Shown piece by piece: positions 52,459 through 60,646 of a stretch of DNA of 64,000 nucleotides (position 1 is its first letter; the number at the start of each line of letters is the position of its first letter). Location: assembly GCF_000686025.1 (NCBI RefSeq), contig NZ_JMLQ01000012.1, forward strand, positions 1 through 64,000, given 5' to 3'. Source of the DNA: Rhodococcus sp. UNC23MFCrub1.1. GTDB lineage: Bacteria > Actinomycetota > Actinomycetes > Mycobacteriales > Mycobacteriaceae. A program made the position numbers and the translations under genes. The notes below the pieces were generated by a model. The model was not told where the DNA came from and searched no databases. It saw nothing but the letters and a program-made list of their open reading frames with translations.

Positions 52459-53676
52459 ATGACGACACTGACCGAGTCCTCCGCACCGACCACGGGCATC
52501 GACACCGGTGCCGAGGTAGTACGACAGCTACGCGACCTGCTGCCGCAGCTGAAGTCCGGTGCCGCGGCGAACGAGCAGGCGCGCAGGTTGTCCGAGGACA
52601 CGGTCGACGCCCTCCGCCGTTCCGGCGCGTTCCGGATCGCAGCGCCGGCCCGTTTCGGAGGGCTGGAGACGAACTTGCGGACGATGCTCGAGGTGTCTGC
52701 CACCATTGCCGAGGGTGACGGCGGCGCAGCGTGGGTCACCACGCTCTCCAACATCAATCACTGGGCACTCGGAATGTTCACCGAGCAAGCGCAGTCCGAG
52801 GTGTACGCGGACGGGCCGGACGTCATCATCTCCGGCGTCGTGTCGCCCACTGCCACCGCGCGACCGGTACCCGGCGGTTACCGCGTCAGCGGCCAGTGGC
52901 CGTACGCCTCGGCCAGTCTGCACGCCACGTGGTGCACCGGAGGCGTGGTGATCCTGGACGAGGACGAGACGGTGATGGATCAGGGAATGGCGCTGATCCC
53001 CCGAACCGATTACCACGTCGACGACACCTGGTACGTGACCGGAATGCGTGCATCCGGCAGCAACACCGTCGTCGCAGACGACGTGTTCGTCCCCCACCAT
53101 CGGATGCTCTCGATGATGGGTGCCTTCAGCGGTTCCTATGTCTCCGAGCGCACCGATTCCGCGTTCGCCAGGTCCGCGTTCGGCCCCATGCTGGTCATGG
53201 TCCTTGTCGGACCGCAGCTCGGAATGGGTCGAGCTGCACTGGAACTGGTGCGCACCAAGGCTGCGGGAAAGTCTCTCGCCTACACCGTGTTCGAGCGCCA
53301 GGCAGACTCGGTGGCGTTTCAGATGCTCGTGGCCGAGGCGGCTCTGAAGATCGACACCGCCCACCTGCACGCTTTCCGCGCAGCCGACGATGTCGAGCGG
53401 TGGGCGGACGCGGGGGAGTATCCGGACCTCCTCTCGCGGGCCCGTGTCCGCGGCGATGCTGCGACCGCGCTGCGCAGCATCAACGAGGCGCTCAACACGT
53501 TGCTCGATGCCACCGGCGCCGGCGCCTTCGCGGAGGTGAATGCGCTGCAGCGGATCTGGCGCGACTCGAACGTCGGTGCGCGCCACGCGGTGATGCTGCC
53601 CCGAGTGTCGATCGAGACGTACGGAAAGGCTCTGCTGGGGGTCGAGCTGCACGATCACATCACCCCGATCATCTGA
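52459..53676 (+). CDS. Acyl-CoA-dehydrogenase-fold flavin monooxygenase (HsaA/HpaB-like)
   Basis: A 405-residue protein of the two-component flavin hydroxylase type that uses the acyl-CoA dehydrogenase fold. LSEDTVDALRRSGAFRIAAPARFGG and ISGVVSPTATARPVPGGYRVSGQWPYASASLHATW are typical, followed by WYVTGMRASGSNTVVADDVFVP. It probably hydroxylates an aromatic or steroid-like substrate with reduced flavin from a separate reductase not seen here. ATG 52459 is preferred over an earlier one at 52408, which would run through the operator-proximal leader. A TetR gene follows 56 bp downstream. Confidence 0.83.
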   Translation: MTTLTESSAPTTGIDTGAEVVRQLRDLLPQLKSGAAANEQARRLSEDTVDALRRSGAFRIAAPARFGGLETNLRTMLEVSATIAEGDGGAAWVTTLSNINHWALGMFTEQAQSEVYADGPDVIISGVVSPTATARPVPGGYRVSGQWPYASASLHATWCTGGVVILDEDETVMDQGMALIPRTDYHVDDTWYVTGMRASGSNTVVADDVFVPHHRMLSMMGAFSGSYVSERTDSAFARSAFGPMLVMVLVGPQLGMGRAALELVRTKAAGKSLAYTVFERQADSVAFQMLVAEAALKIDTAHLHAFRAADDVERWADAGEYPDLLSRARVRGDAATALRSINEALNTLLDATGAGAFAEVNALQRIWRDSNVGARHAVMLPRVSIETYGKALLGVELHDHITPII

Positions 53677-53732
53677 CGATCGCGGCCGTCACCTACTCAC
53701 CTCGGGTCGGCTGTTCCCGATACAGTGACGTC

Positions 53733-54395
53733 GTGTCGCGCCCGCCTGCCAAGATGACCGCCCGGTCCGCCCGGGCGGCGGAGACCCGCCAGCGACTCAT
53801 CGACACCGCCATCACGCTCTTCGCCGAGAACGACTACGACAAGGTCGGCGTCGGTGAGATCTCCAAGACGGCCGACGTCGCGCACGGGCTGTTGTTCCAC
53901 TACTTCGGCACCAAGCGAGGCATCTACCTCGAGGCCATGCGATCGACCGCCGAGGCGATGGCGCGCGCGTTCGACGGCATCCCCGACGCAACCCCGGACA
54001 AGCAGATCCGGGCAGCGCTGACCGCACACCTGACATATCTGCGTGAACACCGTGGCCTGGCGCTGCGGATGGTTCTGGGCGGTCGAGGCGCCGATCCCGA
54101 GGCGTGGCAGGTATTCGAGAATGCCCGCACAGCAGCGCTCGTCGCCGCCGCTGCCATGCTCGGCATCGATCCCCACAACGACGCGATCAGGTTGGTCGGA
54201 CGGACAGCCGTTGCCGCTGTGGACGAGACGAGTGCTCGGTGGCTGGAAGTGGAGAGTCGGTTCGACGTCGATGTCGTCGTCGACATGCTCGTCCACCTCA
54301 TCGCCGGGTGCCTGAGATCTGTCCCGTTCCTCGATTCCACGGTCGACGTGGATCACGCGGTGTCCGTGCTACTCGGCGACTCCGCACCCGCGTAG
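53733..54395 (+). CDS. TetR-family regulator
   Basis: The 220-residue regulator has an N-terminal helix-turn-helix (RQRLIDTAITLFAENDYDKVGVGEISKTADVAHGLLFHYFGTKRGIYLEAM) and an all-alpha ligand domain. The GTG at 53733 is chosen because TACAGT, a plausible -10 box, ends 6 bases before it, implying a leaderless mRNA; ATG 53754 is the alternative. It likely represses the upstream monooxygenase and SRPBCC genes through the 34-bp palindrome. Confidence 0.85.
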   Translation: MSRPPAKMTARSARAAETRQRLIDTAITLFAENDYDKVGVGEISKTADVAHGLLFHYFGTKRGIYLEAMRSTAEAMARAFDGIPDATPDKQIRAALTAHLTYLREHRGLALRMVLGGRGADPEAWQVFENARTAALVAAAAMLGIDPHNDAIRLVGRTAVAAVDETSARWLEVESRFDVDVVVDMLVHLIAGCLRSVPFLDSTVDVDHAVSVLLGDSAPA

Positions 54396-54485
54396 CTCAG
54401 GTGGCATGGCCTGTGAGTGGCAGGATTGCCGGCGCCCCTCGACCGAACAGTGCCTCGCTTCCACATCGAAGCCGATCGCGCGTGC

Positions 54486-55295
54486 TCAGCTCGAAGGGTC
54501 GTCGAAGATTCCGGCTGACGCACGGTGGTGTGGTGGCTCCTGCTCCACGGCCGCGAGCACGCCGTGTGTGCCGGCCCGGTCGAGTGCGGTGACGACACCG
54601 TCGGCGAAGATGCCGTGCAACGCCGACGAGGGATGAAATCCGTCAGCGGCGAACATTCGATGTGACGGTTCGAAAGCCACGTCCGACAATAGAATTCGCG
54701 GACGCACGGCGATGAGTTCGCCGGCGATGGCATTGAACTCGTCGGCTCGGCGGCCGAGCACGGTTTTCAGCGGCGCGGGCAGGGCCGGGAACTCTGCAAG
54801 TGGGGCGAGCGGGATGAACAGGATTGCCGCCTGAGGGGAGGCCTCGATGACGCGGTCGAGCAGTGCGGACAACTGAGCCCGCCAGGTCGCCCGTGAGTGC
54901 AGATTCTTCGTGTCGTTCACACCGACCGAGACGACCACGATGTCGGCAGCTCCGAGCACCGCGTCGTCGACGAGAGCCGACACCTCGCGTGCGGTCGCTC
55001 CCGATCTGCCGATGATCGTCCACTCGACGGGTCTGCTCGTTCGAGTACTGATCCGTGTCGCGAGATGTCCACCGAGAGCATCGGCATGCTGGTCGACTCC
55101 CACGGCAGCGGCGAGGCTGTCGCCCAACACTACGAGCTGCACAGCCCGCCCATCGGTCTCGCCGATCCGGCCTTTCAGGCCGAGTGCCGCGGGCAGGCGG
55201 GGAGTGGAGCGCCGCACTCGGATGCCCTGGGCGAGGACGATCGCAGCTCGATGCCTGCTGAGCCATGCGAGGAGCAGAACGCCGGAGAGGGTCAC
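54486..55295 (-). CDS. SGNH/GDSL-family hydrolase
   Basis: The 269-residue protein has an N-terminal hydrophobic segment (VTLSGVLLLAWLSRH) that may anchor it. The catalytic blocks follow: VVLGDSLAAAVGVDQHADAL (nucleophilic serine), a glycine in GRSGATAREV, GVNDTKNL (block III) and DGFHPSSALH (Asp/His). It is probably an esterase or lipase of the SGNH type. GTG 55295 overlaps the stop of the SnoaL-like gene (GTGA), so the two are co-translated. Substrate is unknown. Confidence 0.84.
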   Translation of the reverse strand: MTLSGVLLLAWLSRHRAAIVLAQGIRVRRSTPRLPAALGLKGRIGETDGRAVQLVVLGDSLAAAVGVDQHADALGGHLATRISTRTSRPVEWTIIGRSGATAREVSALVDDAVLGAADIVVVSVGVNDTKNLHSRATWRAQLSALLDRVIEASPQAAILFIPLAPLAEFPALPAPLKTVLGRRADEFNAIAGELIAVRPRILLSDVAFEPSHRMFAADGFHPSSALHGIFADGVVTALDRAGTHGVLAAVEQEPPHHRASAGIFDDPSS

Positions 55296-55693
55296 CGTGC
55301 GCTTCGCTCGGCGGCGTCGGCCTTGATCTGTTCGAAGCGAGAGCCCATGGCAGCCGAGAGGGCCTCGGCCGCGCGAAGTGGTCGCACCATCACCATGAAG
55401 TCGACGATCCGACCCTCGTCGTCGTACCGAAGGAAATCGCACCCGGTCACGGTCAGTCCGTTCACTGTCGCCTCGAAGACGAACGCGTGGTCTCGACCGT
55501 GTACGTCGTGGATCTCCCGGCTGTAGTGAAAACCTTCGAACACCTGAAGGACTGTCCGGAGGATCGCGGAGACGATGGCCTTCCCTTGATAAGGGGCGAA
55601 GGCCACGGGGCTTCGGAACACGACGTCGTCCGCCAACATGTCGTCGACGGCATCGAGATCTCGCGCATCGATCGCCTGGCGGAAGGTCGTCAT
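55292..55693 (-). CDS. SnoaL-like (NTF2-fold) protein
   Basis: A 133-residue NTF2-fold protein: MTTFRQAIDARDLDAVDDMLADDVVFRSPVAF, GKAIVSAILRTVLQVFEGFHYSREI and DFLRYDDEGRIVDFMVMVRP follow the SnoaL-like pattern. Members bind small ligands or act as cyclases/isomerases. It lies between a PadR regulator and the SGNH hydrolase, in the same direction, 40 bp after the PadR gene. A palindrome upstream of its start may bind that PadR protein. Confidence 0.82.
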   Translation of the reverse strand: MTTFRQAIDARDLDAVDDMLADDVVFRSPVAFAPYQGKAIVSAILRTVLQVFEGFHYSREIHDVHGRDHAFVFEATVNGLTVTGCDFLRYDDEGRIVDFMVMVRPLRAAEALSAAMGSRFEQIKADAAERSAR

Positions 55694-55705
55694 GACAGCC
55701 CCTAG

Positions 55706-55719
55706 TCAACTTGTTGAGT
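55706..55719. promoter_or_regulatory. Candidate PadR operator, SnoaL gene copy
   Basis: TCAAC-TT-GTTGA (55706-55717) lies 13 bp upstream of the SnoaL-like gene. It contains TTGAGTA/TTGAGTAC, which also occurs at the PadR promoter (56350-56357). Confidence 0.4.
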
Positions 55720-55733
55720 ACGTCAGGGCGAGG

Positions 55734-56318
55734 CTACTGCGATGCACGCACCGTGTCCAGGCTCGGCCCAGCTCGGCCCGACAGAATGTCGCGCACGTAG
55801 TCGCACCATCTGATGTTCTCCTCCTCGAAAGCAATTCCGCGTGCGAGGGTGAGGAAGTGCCCGATTCTCGTTGTGTCCGCCAGGTACTCGGCCTCTGTCT
55901 GTCCGTCGAGCAATACTTCTCGAGATTGTTTGTACTGCAGCAGTTTGCGGGTCGAGGCGGCCCCCCTTGTGTCAAGGTGCGCCATGATCGCGTGGACGTC
56001 ACCCACGTCCACTGCCTCGATCTGCACCAGTAGTTCGTCACGTACGGCTGTGGGCTTGGGTTCGCGAACGATGAACTGCTGCAGCGCGGCTCGTCCTTCG
56101 GAGGTGAGGCTGAACAGTCGCTTGTTCGGCCGTCGTTGCTGCTCGACCAGGCGTGCTTCGACGAGGCCGTCGGCCTCCAACTTGTCGAGTTCGCGATAGA
56201 GCTGTTGCGAGGTGCAACTCCAGAAATTCGCCACCGCGACGTCGAAGCTCTTCGTCATGTCGTAACCGGAGGACTCACCGTCGAGGAGTGCGGCGAGGAT
56301 CGCGTTCCGTAGAGCCAT
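55734..56318 (-). CDS. PadR-family regulator
   Basis: The 194-residue protein has the PadR winged helix (MALRNAILAALLDGESSGYDMTKSF, CTSQQLYRELDKLEADGLVEARLVEQQRRPNKRLFSLTSEGRAALQQFI) and a C-terminal dimerisation helix region. PadR proteins repress phenolic-stress, efflux or metabolic genes. It precedes the SnoaL-like and SGNH hydrolase genes and probably regulates them and itself. ATG 56318 is used. Confidence 0.88.
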   Translation of the reverse strand: MALRNAILAALLDGESSGYDMTKSFDVAVANFWSCTSQQLYRELDKLEADGLVEARLVEQQRRPNKRLFSLTSEGRAALQQFIVREPKPTAVRDELLVQIEAVDVGDVHAIMAHLDTRGAASTRKLLQYKQSREVLLDGQTEAEYLADTTRIGHFLTLARGIAFEEENIRWCDYVRDILSGRAGPSLDTVRASQ

Positions 56319-56349
56319 TGCGCGATGCTACATCGGGGTAGGTGTCGAA

Positions 56350-56360
56350 TTGAGTACTCA
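56350..56360. promoter_or_regulatory. Candidate PadR operator, PadR promoter copy
   Basis: TTGAGTACTCA includes the perfect 10-bp palindrome TGAGTACTCA, 32 bp upstream of the PadR start. It shares TTGAGTAC with the site before the SnoaL-like gene. Confidence 0.4.
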
Positions 56361-56505
56361 GCGGCATCCTGGGCGCGACGTACCGTCGCGGTCGATGTGT
56401 GAAGGCTGCCCGGCGCAGACCACCCGAGCGATGAGCGTTTCGAACCTCCCGGTCCGATCGATGGCACGATGAGAAACAGAGGCGGCTCGGAACGGGGGCA
56501 TCGGC

Positions 56506-57107
56506 GTGAACGACGGCGCCGACGGTGCCGCGGTGATCGTCACCTCCGCCGAGAATTCGGATGCACGTTCGCTCATGCACGCGACGAGCGCATCGGCGAC
56601 GGCGGTGGCGGATGTGCTGTACGTGCACGGGTGCGGTCCCGATCGGGCTGCGATCGACGACAACGCGGTGTGCACGATCACGTCGGGTGATCCGTTGGAT
56701 CGCTTGCGGTGGCCGGCGCTCGTCGAGCAATGTCGTCGCTGGGCGTGGGGTGGGTGCAGATCTATCCGATCGGTTCCGGTGATCGTGCATCGGGGACGAT
56801 GCAGATGCATCGATGCACCCCGCCGACGCGTCGATGGCCCGGGGAAGTCGACGTCTTCGTTTCCAAGCTGGCCCGCGTGTTGGGTGATGACCTGGTCGGC
56901 CACGTCGGGATCGACGGTCTCATGCGTCACCATGTCGATCTGCAGTCTGCGAACATCGCGATCGGCATGCTGATGGCACGTCATGATCTGGCGGCAGACG
57001 ATGCCTCGGCTCTGCTGCGGGCCCGCGTTTATGCGTTGTCGATCTCGTTGGTCGAGGTGGCCCGGTGGGTCATCGACGGTGGCGACGTCACTGCCGGAAC
57101 GGTCTGA
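56506..57107 (+). pseudogene. GAF-ANTAR regulator, frameshifted
   Basis: Two frames join to a GAF-ANTAR protein of about 200 residues. The first (GTG 56506, DGADGAAVIVTSAENSD ... YVHGCGPDRAAIDDN ... LRWPALVEQC) continues in the second as SLGVGWVQIYPIGSGDRASGTMQMH, then the ANTAR domain NIAIGMLMARHDLAADDASALLRARVYALSISLVEVARWV. The break is near 56728-56735. The same GAF sequence style occurs in the chimeric EAL protein at 18910-20541, which supports the reconstruction. The start may lie further upstream. The ANTAR domain would bind RNA if the gene is intact. Confidence 0.72.
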
Positions 57108-57109
57108 CA

Positions 57110-57126
57110 GTGGTCGGATCGACCAC
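57110..57126 (+). terminator. Hairpin after the GAF-ANTAR gene
   Basis: GTGGTCG and CGACCAC form a perfect 7-bp stem with a 3-nt loop, starting 3 bases after the TGA. No U-tract follows. Confidence 0.55.
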
Positions 57127-57480
57127 CACGTCACCCTGCCTGCGTCGGGATCACGCGAGCCGTCGCGAGAGCGGATGACTACCGGGTCACGACTTTCGAT
57201 CGGTGACGTCGTTCGAATGAGCCTCGACGTGCCCGACAAGCTGAGTCGCCTTCACTCGGTATGACGCGATCGTCCGGCCACGACCGGATCGGACCGGCAG
57301 CGCCACTTCACCTCGGCGAGGGGTTTTTGATGGGTCCACCTGCTTGATCCGACGATGTCGCAATCGGCACACTGCAGGTGACCACCTCGCTCCCGGTGCC
57401 ACCTCATGCATGCGGACCACGTCGCACCAGTCCTCATCGCAGTGGCCGCGAGGTACCCCGACGCAGACAGGATCCTGACC
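57127..57480. other. Intergenic region without recognisable gene
   Basis: I see no credible gene in these 354 bases. The frame of the downstream isomerase extends upstream to 57406, but the conserved-looking protein begins at 57481. No convincing structure or promoter could be picked out. Confidence 0.35.
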
Positions 57481-58368
57481 ATGACCGGCGGACGAGACCG
57501 ACGCATCGCCCCGAAGACGACGGAACTGATCGCAGCGTGTTGGACGTCGGCGGGTGATGTCCGCCCCGACGCGCCACACCCTGTGAGTCCGATTCCGATC
57601 GCGGACCGGATCACGGCGGTCTCCGATGCCGGGTTCGCCGGCATGGGGATCGTCGCCGCGGACCTCGCGGTCATTCGCGACGACATCGGACTACCGGCCC
57701 TGCGGAGCATGCTCGACGATTCACCGTTGCGGTATGTCGAGATCGAACTGCTGGAACGGTGGTGGATCCCCAGAGGAGAGAACGGAAGCACCCACGACAC
57801 TCGCGACCTGCTGCTGGAGGCCGCCGAGATCCTCCGGCCGACGCACATCAAGATCGGCTCGGAGAATGCGCCGCCCCGGGACCTCGAACCCTTGGTCGAC
57901 GCCTTACGCGTGTTGACCCGCGAGGCCGCGGAGCGCGGCACCCGCATCGCCATCGAACCGATGCCGTTCTCGATCATCTCCACCATCCCGGATGGGGCCG
58001 ACCTCGCCCGCGCCACAGGAGATCCCGCGTGCGGCGTGATCGTCGATGCCTGGCACGTCTTCCGCGCCGGCACCACCTTCGACGAACTGCGATCTTCCCT
58101 GACCGGCGACGTCGTGTTCGGTGTGGAACTCGACGACGCCGACGAGGACGTCGTCGGATCATTGTTCGACGACACGATCGACAACCGGCGACTGTGCGGT
58201 GAGGGAGTGTTCGACCTGAACGGACTGATCAGTGTTCTGCGCGAGGTCGGATACGACGGAACCTGGGGTGTCGAGATCTTGTCCGACGACTTCCGGCGCA
58301 TGCCCCTCGATCGCGCCCTCACCCGAGCGCACGAGAGCGCAGTCGCACTGGTGCATCCCCTGCCATGA
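57481..58368 (+). CDS. Sugar-phosphate isomerase/epimerase-like TIM-barrel protein
   Basis: The 295-residue protein resembles the AP-endonuclease-2-like xylose isomerase family (IolE/hydroxypyruvate isomerase type). Acidic and histidine residues expected for the metal site lie at strand ends: VEIELLERWW, HIKIGSENAPP, RIAIEPMPFSIIS, GVIVDAWHVFR, GVELDDADE and WGVEILSDDF. It could isomerise a sugar or inositol derivative. ATG 57481 is preceded by AGGATCCTG. It stands alone, convergent with the SDR at 58396. Confidence 0.75.
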   Translation: MTGGRDRRIAPKTTELIAACWTSAGDVRPDAPHPVSPIPIADRITAVSDAGFAGMGIVAADLAVIRDDIGLPALRSMLDDSPLRYVEIELLERWWIPRGENGSTHDTRDLLLEAAEILRPTHIKIGSENAPPRDLEPLVDALRVLTREAAERGTRIAIEPMPFSIISTIPDGADLARATGDPACGVIVDAWHVFRAGTTFDELRSSLTGDVVFGVELDDADEDVVGSLFDDTIDNRRLCGEGVFDLNGLISVLREVGYDGTWGVEILSDDFRRMPLDRALTRAHESAVALVHPLP

Positions 58369-58395
58369 CGTCCGGTCGGCGAGGTCGATCCACTG

Positions 58396-59181
58396 TCAAA
58401 TGATCGTGGGGAGTACACCGCCGTCGGCGCGAATGGCTGAGCCGTTGATGGCCGAGGAGCGAGGACTTGCCAGGAACGTGACCAGGTCGGCAACCTCCTC
58501 GGGTTCGATGAAGCGTTCAATGAGTGAACTCGAGCGCACCAGCGACGACGTCAGATCCTCCGGCGGGACGCGCTGGGCGGACGCGATCCCCTCGACCGCT
58601 TCGGCGACGCCATCGGAGTAGGTCGGGCCGGCAAGAACGGTGTTCACCGTAACGGCGGTACCTCTGGTGAGTTTGGCCAGCCCATTGCCGAGAGCCAGTG
58701 CCGTGGCCTTGGTCGCTCCGTAGTGGACCATGTCGACAGGGACATCGATCGCCGACTCTGTGCCTGTGAAGATGATCCTTCCCCATCCTCTGTCGATCAT
58801 TCCACCGAGCAGGGCTCGCGAAAGCCGAACTGCGCTCATCACATTGATGTCGAAATAACGCGACCACTGCTCGTCGTTGATCTCGAAGAAGGGCGCGACC
58901 TCGAACACGCCGACATTGTTGACCAGAATGTCCACCTGTCCCAGCCTGCCCAGAAGTGTGGATACCTGTTCCATCTCGCACATGTCCGCTGAGATGCCGT
59001 CGACACTCGCGCCGGGGACGGCCTTCCGGAGACGGGTCACAGCCCCGATCACCTTCTCCTCGGTGCGACCGTTGAGGACGACCGATGCGCCTTCGGCTGC
59101 GCACGCTGCGGCCACGGCGTACCCGATGCCTCGAGTGGAGCCGCTGACGAAGACCCGTCGTCCCGTGAGGTCCAGGTTCAC
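58396..59181 (-). CDS. Short-chain dehydrogenase/reductase
   Basis: A 261-residue classical SDR: SGSTRGIG (14-20), ILVNNVGVFE, catalytic S143 in TGTESAID, and Y154/K158 in HYGATKATALALGNGLAK. GTG 59181 is chosen over ATG 59199 because GGAGGAG sits exactly at ribosome-binding distance from the GTG. It is divergent from a MarR regulator with a TTGC/GCAA element between, suggesting regulation by it. Substrate unknown. Confidence 0.86.
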   Translation of the reverse strand: MNLDLTGRRVFVSGSTRGIGYAVAAACAAEGASVVLNGRTEEKVIGAVTRLRKAVPGASVDGISADMCEMEQVSTLLGRLGQVDILVNNVGVFEVAPFFEINDEQWSRYFDINVMSAVRLSRALLGGMIDRGWGRIIFTGTESAIDVPVDMVHYGATKATALALGNGLAKLTRGTAVTVNTVLAGPTYSDGVAEAVEGIASAQRVPPEDLTSSLVRSSSLIERFIEPEEVADLVTFLASPRSSAINGSAIRADGGVLPTII

Positions 59182-59200
59182 GGCTACTCCTCCAGTCATT

Positions 59201-59216
59201 TTGCTTGCCTGAGCAA
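59201..59216. promoter_or_regulatory. Candidate MarR operator
   Basis: TTGCTTGCCTGAGCAA includes TTGCT/AGCAA arms and an inner TTGC-CTGA-GCAA palindrome. It lies between the divergent SDR and MarR genes, 20 bp upstream of the SDR start. Confidence 0.5.
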
Positions 59217-59270
59217 CTCAACTGTAGCGGCAGACACTTTCCCGAGCAATCAATGGGTAGGGTGCGAGTC

Positions 59271-59759
59271 ATGGACGAACCGCTGCATCCCGTCGACTTC
59301 ACGGCCGACGAGCTCGGGACGTGGTCCTCGTTCGCCACGATGCTCGAGTGGCTTCCGGTTGCTCTCGACGCTCAGCTGCAACGCGATTCGGGTATGAGTC
59401 ATTTCGAGTACGGACTGCTCTACGCCCTGTCGCGTGCCGAGGGGCGCACAGTGCGCATGAGTACGCTGGCAGGCTTCGCCAACAGCACTCTGTCGCGTTT
59501 GTCCCGCGCTGTGGCACGGCTGGAGCGCCGCGGGTGGGTGCAGCGTTCCCCCGATCCGATCGATGGCCGGGTCACGACAGCGACCCTGACGCCGAGCGGT
59601 CTCGATGTCACGCGGGCTGCCACACCGGCTTACGTGGCCCTGGTCCGGACGCTGGTGTTCGGCTCGCTCACCGGCGGTCAGGCAGAGGAACTCAGGCGCA
59701 TCAGCTCGCAGATCGCCAGTTCGATCGGTGCCGACGGTCGATGGGTTCCGGGTGGGTGA
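59271..59759 (+). CDS. MarR-family regulator
   Basis: The 162-residue protein is a winged-helix MarR regulator: DSGMSHFEYGLLYALSRAEGRTVRMSTLAGFANSTLSRLSRAVARLERRGWVQRSPDPIDGRVTTATLTPSGLDV is the classic DNA-binding core with the wing DGR motif. ATG 59271 is preferred; an ATG at 59253 would add MGRVRV. It probably controls the divergent SDR. Inducer unknown. Confidence 0.87.
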   Translation: MDEPLHPVDFTADELGTWSSFATMLEWLPVALDAQLQRDSGMSHFEYGLLYALSRAEGRTVRMSTLAGFANSTLSRLSRAVARLERRGWVQRSPDPIDGRVTTATLTPSGLDVTRAATPAYVALVRTLVFGSLTGGQAEELRRISSQIASSIGADGRWVPGG

Positions 59760-59790
59760 CTTACGGAGATCCGAGCGCCCGTCGGAGAGG

Positions 59791-59878
59791 TCACGCGGGC
59801 CTGGTCGCCACGATCCCACCGGCGACGTCGAGGGTCGTCCCGTGTACGAAGGCAGCCTCGTCGCTCGCGTCGACGCAT
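59791..59878 (-). pseudogene. C-terminal remnant of an SDR
   Basis: The minus strand reads DASDEAAFVHGTTLDVAGGIVATRPA and a stop at 59793-59791, which is the usual end of a short-chain dehydrogenase (VHGT...DVDGG). The sequence before it belongs to something else, so only the tail remains. Confidence 0.6.
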
Positions 59879-59879
59879 T

Positions 59880-60065
59880 CTCGTCCTCGACGAGCCGGTC
59901 TCGCTCGCCGCGGCCACGGTCGGCTACGTCAGCGCCGCGCATTTCTCGCGGGACTACCGCGCGGCCTACGAGGTGCCTGCGGCGTCCGATGCCGCGCGCC
60001 GACCACGAGCCGACACAGCCACCGGCTCGGGCATTCTCGCCGCGTGGCAGTCAGTCCTCGAGAAG
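59880..60065 (+). pseudogene. C-terminal remnant of an AraC-family regulator
   Basis: The plus strand encodes ATVGYVSAAHFSRDYRAAYEVPAASDAARR, the second helix-turn-helix of an AraC-family protein, without start or N-terminal domain. It directly adjoins the SDR remnant on the other strand, so this interval is a scar of old gene loss. Confidence 0.6.
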
Positions 60066-60067
60066 GC

Positions 60068-60622
60068 TCAGCTCGTCCGTTGCGTGTCGTATCGGACGAG
60101 AGCAGCACCGGAAGGAAAGGCGCGGAACTCCCGCAGTACGAGGTGTCGTGGGGGAGTTCCGTCGAACATTCGCCTTCCGTGTCCCCTCGCGAACGGGTGG
60201 ACGAAGAGCCTGTACTCGTCGACGAGATCTGCGCCGATCAGGGCATGGCAGAGGTCGATACTTCCCGTGCAGACGATGTCGGAGCCGTCGAGTGCGGTGA
60301 TTCGTCCGATCTCCTCGACGAGCGGACCCGACAACACTGTGGTGTTCGCCCACCCCGGATCCTGCCGCGTCGAGGACACCACGTACTTCGCGACGCGGTT
60401 CAGATGTTCCGTCACGCCGGTCGTGTCATCGGTTCGAGGTGCCCAGAAATCGCGCATGCCCTCGAACGTCCTCCGTCCCACGAGAAAGCCGTCGGATGCG
60501 TCGCGCTGAGCGGCCAACGCCCTGTCCATGTCGGGATCGTGACCGGCGCGCGCGAACCAGTCATCGGTAGCTTCGATCACCCCGTCGACCGTGATGTTCT
60601 GGGTCACGACAAGTCGTCGCAC
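60068..60622 (-). CDS. Dihydrofolate-reductase-like (RibD C-terminal fold) protein
   Basis: A 184-residue protein with the RibD-C/DHFR-like fold: MRRLVVTQNITVDGVIEATDDWF, DGFLVGRRTFEGMRDFW, KYVVSSTRQDPGWANTTVLSG and DLVDEYRLFVHPFARGHGRRMF. Such small proteins are widespread in actinobacteria as putative NADPH-dependent reductases; their substrates are usually unknown. The start is GTG 60622. It lies 24 bp after the esterase gene and may share its transcript. Confidence 0.85.
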   Translation of the reverse strand: MRRLVVTQNITVDGVIEATDDWFARAGHDPDMDRALAAQRDASDGFLVGRRTFEGMRDFWAPRTDDTTGVTEHLNRVAKYVVSSTRQDPGWANTTVLSGPLVEEIGRITALDGSDIVCTGSIDLCHALIGADLVDEYRLFVHPFARGHGRRMFDGTPPRHLVLREFRAFPSGAALVRYDTQRTS

Positions 60623-60646
60623 GACTCGATCCTTTCTCGCGCGTGC

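Noticed and set aside
57252..58520. 422-codon minus-strand frame opposite the isomerase gene
   Set aside because: It is a serine/arginine-rich shadow of the plus-strand isomerase gene, typical of high-GC antisense frames.
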